A stretch of DNA of 10,611 bases from Magnaporthiopsis rhizophila (Eukaryota; Ascomycota; Sordariomycetes; Magnaporthales; Magnaporthaceae), in contig PYSS01000264.1 in NCBI GenBank assembly GCA_003049465.1, positions 1 to 10,611 on the forward strand. The letters run 5' to 3'. The position numbers and the translations under genes were made by a program. The notes under the pieces were generated by a model. That model made no database searches and had not been told where the DNA came from. It worked only from the letters and a program-made list of their open reading frames with translations. The first letter of the stretch is position 1. Every line of letters begins with the position of its first letter. Shown here in pieces: positions 9,456 through 10,611 of this stretch.

Positions 9456-10550
9456 ATGAGAAGCGCTTTCTGGCAACGGGCAACCCCTTACAGCACCCAT
9501 CCACGCCCGTACAGACGATTGTTGCTGTCGGCATTGGGTATCCCGCGTCCTGTGCCGAGGATCGTAGCCGCCCGCTCCATCCCGACGCCCGCATATACCA
9601 TCGCATCCAGAATGACCACACAGCCCGATTTGCCCGGGGTTTCGGTCCCGGCCCTGGCTCCGGTCGGTGTGCCGGCCGGGGAAGCCAGCTCGGCCGCCGT
9701 CGCCGCCACCGCCGCCGAACAAGCAGAAGCCAAGCCGGTTGTGGAAAACACCGATGATGGCGTCGACGACGGGGCCGCGGCGGCGGCTGAGCCCGCCCTT
9801 CCCCCACTGACCCCCGCCGAGTTCAGAGAGTTCAACCGACTCGCCGACCAGATGACATTCTATGTGAGTCGCCTCGTCGTCCGCAGCGGGCCCCGCGGGC
9901 GCGCAGGACGAACAACAAGGCTGACACCAGGATGGCGTGGATCCATCCATGGCCCTTGAAGCACAACCACTTCAAGCAAAGCTGGAACATGCTGCACGAC
10001 GCCGCCAGCACCGGGCGGCGGCCCAAGAACATGACGTTGAAGCAGTTCCTCGATACGGGTCTGAGCTTCGTCCGTGGGTTGACGATGCACCACGACATTG
10101 AGGAGACGTACCTGTATCCCATGCTCGCTCCCAAAATGCCCGAATTCCGCCATGCTCAGGGCGGCGGCGGCAGCAGTAAGGAGCTCTCACAGAAGCAATC
10201 GGAGCTGATCCAGCAGCACCGCGATATCCACGACGGTATGGATAGAGCAATTTTGCCACCGACAACGACCCCCTGCAGATCCCATGTATGTGTGTGTCAA
10301 TGTTGACTGACTGACTGACCGTGACGCAACTGCCGTCTACCCACCCTATATAGGTATGGAACAGTTCGAAAACTACATCAGCAAGTGCCGCTCGCGCGAG
10401 GCGGACCTGGAGATGAGCGTGCTGCTCGAGAAGCTGGATTCGTGGGGCGCCGTCCTCTGGAAGCACATGGACCAGGAGGTTGAGACGCTCGGGGCGGCGA
10501 ACATGAGAAAGTATTACACCGTTAATGAGATGAGGCGGCTCAGGATGTAG
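9456..10550 (+). CDS. Hemerythrin-like HHE cation-binding protein, probable mitochondrial presequence
   Basis: Exons 9456-9863, 9962-10235 and 10354-10550 give 292 aa. Hemerythrin-like domains are four-helix bundles that hold a non-heme di-iron centre binding O2, NO or peroxide; fungal members are mostly uncharacterised. The domain spans about residues 120-275 and shows the expected ligands: HNHF (137-140), H180xxxE184, H222xxxH226 and H265xxxE269. The junction TFY|HNHF at intron 1 restores the family pattern and keeps phase 0, using an AAG acceptor. Intron 2 (GTATGG..ATATAG, phase 1) rejoins HDG|MEQF. The first 52 residues hold many Arg and Ser, no Asp or Glu, and look like a mitochondrial targeting sequence. 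A second in-frame ATG at 9612 would skip it and give a 240-aa cytosolic form. An Ala/Glu-rich linker (about 53-118) precedes the domain. The family is secure; the start and location are moderately so. Confidence 0.9.
10304..10319 (+). repeat. (TGAC)4 tandem repeat inside intron 2 of the hemerythrin-like gene
   Basis: Four TGAC units create several overlapping CTGAC sequences, each a match to the fungal branch-site consensus, 34 to 49 nt before the ATATAG acceptor. Any of them could supply the branch adenosine. Confidence 0.8.
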
Positions 10551-10578
10551 GCTCTAGACGGCTCTTTTCTTGATTGTC

Positions 10579-10581
<3 letters not shown>

Positions 10582-10611
<30 letters not shown>
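10582..10611. repeat. (AT)n microsatellite, cut by the window end
   Basis: Fifteen AT units run to the last base of the window, starting 31 bp after the stop codon of the hemerythrin-like gene. They probably lie in or just past its 3' untranslated region. The true length is unknown. Confidence 0.9.

Overview
The window looks like nuclear DNA of a filamentous ascomycete (Pezizomycotina, most likely a Sordariomycete). It is GC-rich, genes sit on both strands a few hundred bases apart, most introns are short (63 to 155 nt) with GT..AG ends and CTAAC or CTGAC branch sites, and the proteins match fungal families (Tyr1, Ats1/Kti13, Rad9). No RNA gene, CRISPR array, autonomous transposon or bacterial-type operon was found. 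Species cannot be fixed from this sequence.

Layout, left to right: (1) 1-875, GC-rich upstream region with a candidate upstream ORF whose stop codon overlaps the next start codon as TGATG. (2) 876-2199 (+), a single-pass membrane protein with signal peptide, small glycosylated ectodomain, Ser/Thr-rich stalk, one membrane helix and a disordered tail (2 exons, 412 aa). (3) 2686-4894 (-), TYR1, prephenate dehydrogenase of tyrosine biosynthesis (5 exons, 455 aa). (4) 5321-6493 (+), ATS1/KTI13, an RCC1-fold protein of the diphthamide/Elongator pathways (no intron, 390 aa). (5) 6726-8503 (-), RAD9, a subunit of the 9-1-1 checkpoint clamp (6 exons, 455 aa), whose last two small exons are easily missed. 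(6) 8504-9455, a shared upstream region with long A and T tracts and an imperfect inverted repeat. (7) 9456-10550 (+), a hemerythrin-like HHE protein with a probable mitochondrial presequence (3 exons, 292 aa), followed by an AT microsatellite cut by the window edge.

Neighbouring genes alternate in orientation: gene 1 and TYR1 converge, TYR1 and ATS1 diverge from a shared 426-bp region, ATS1 and RAD9 converge, RAD9 and the hemerythrin-like gene diverge. The genes serve unrelated housekeeping functions (amino-acid synthesis, translation modification, DNA damage checkpoint), so this is ordinary fungal gene order, not a biosynthetic cluster or defence island. I found no convincing new multi-gene system. 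The points most worth checking are the hidden 3' exons of RAD9, the TGATG uORF arrangement, the repeat-flanked intron of the hemerythrin-like gene, and the inverted repeat with a T22 tract between RAD9 and that gene. All gene models were built by hand from splice signals, reading frame and remembered family patterns; none was tested by alignment or RNA data.
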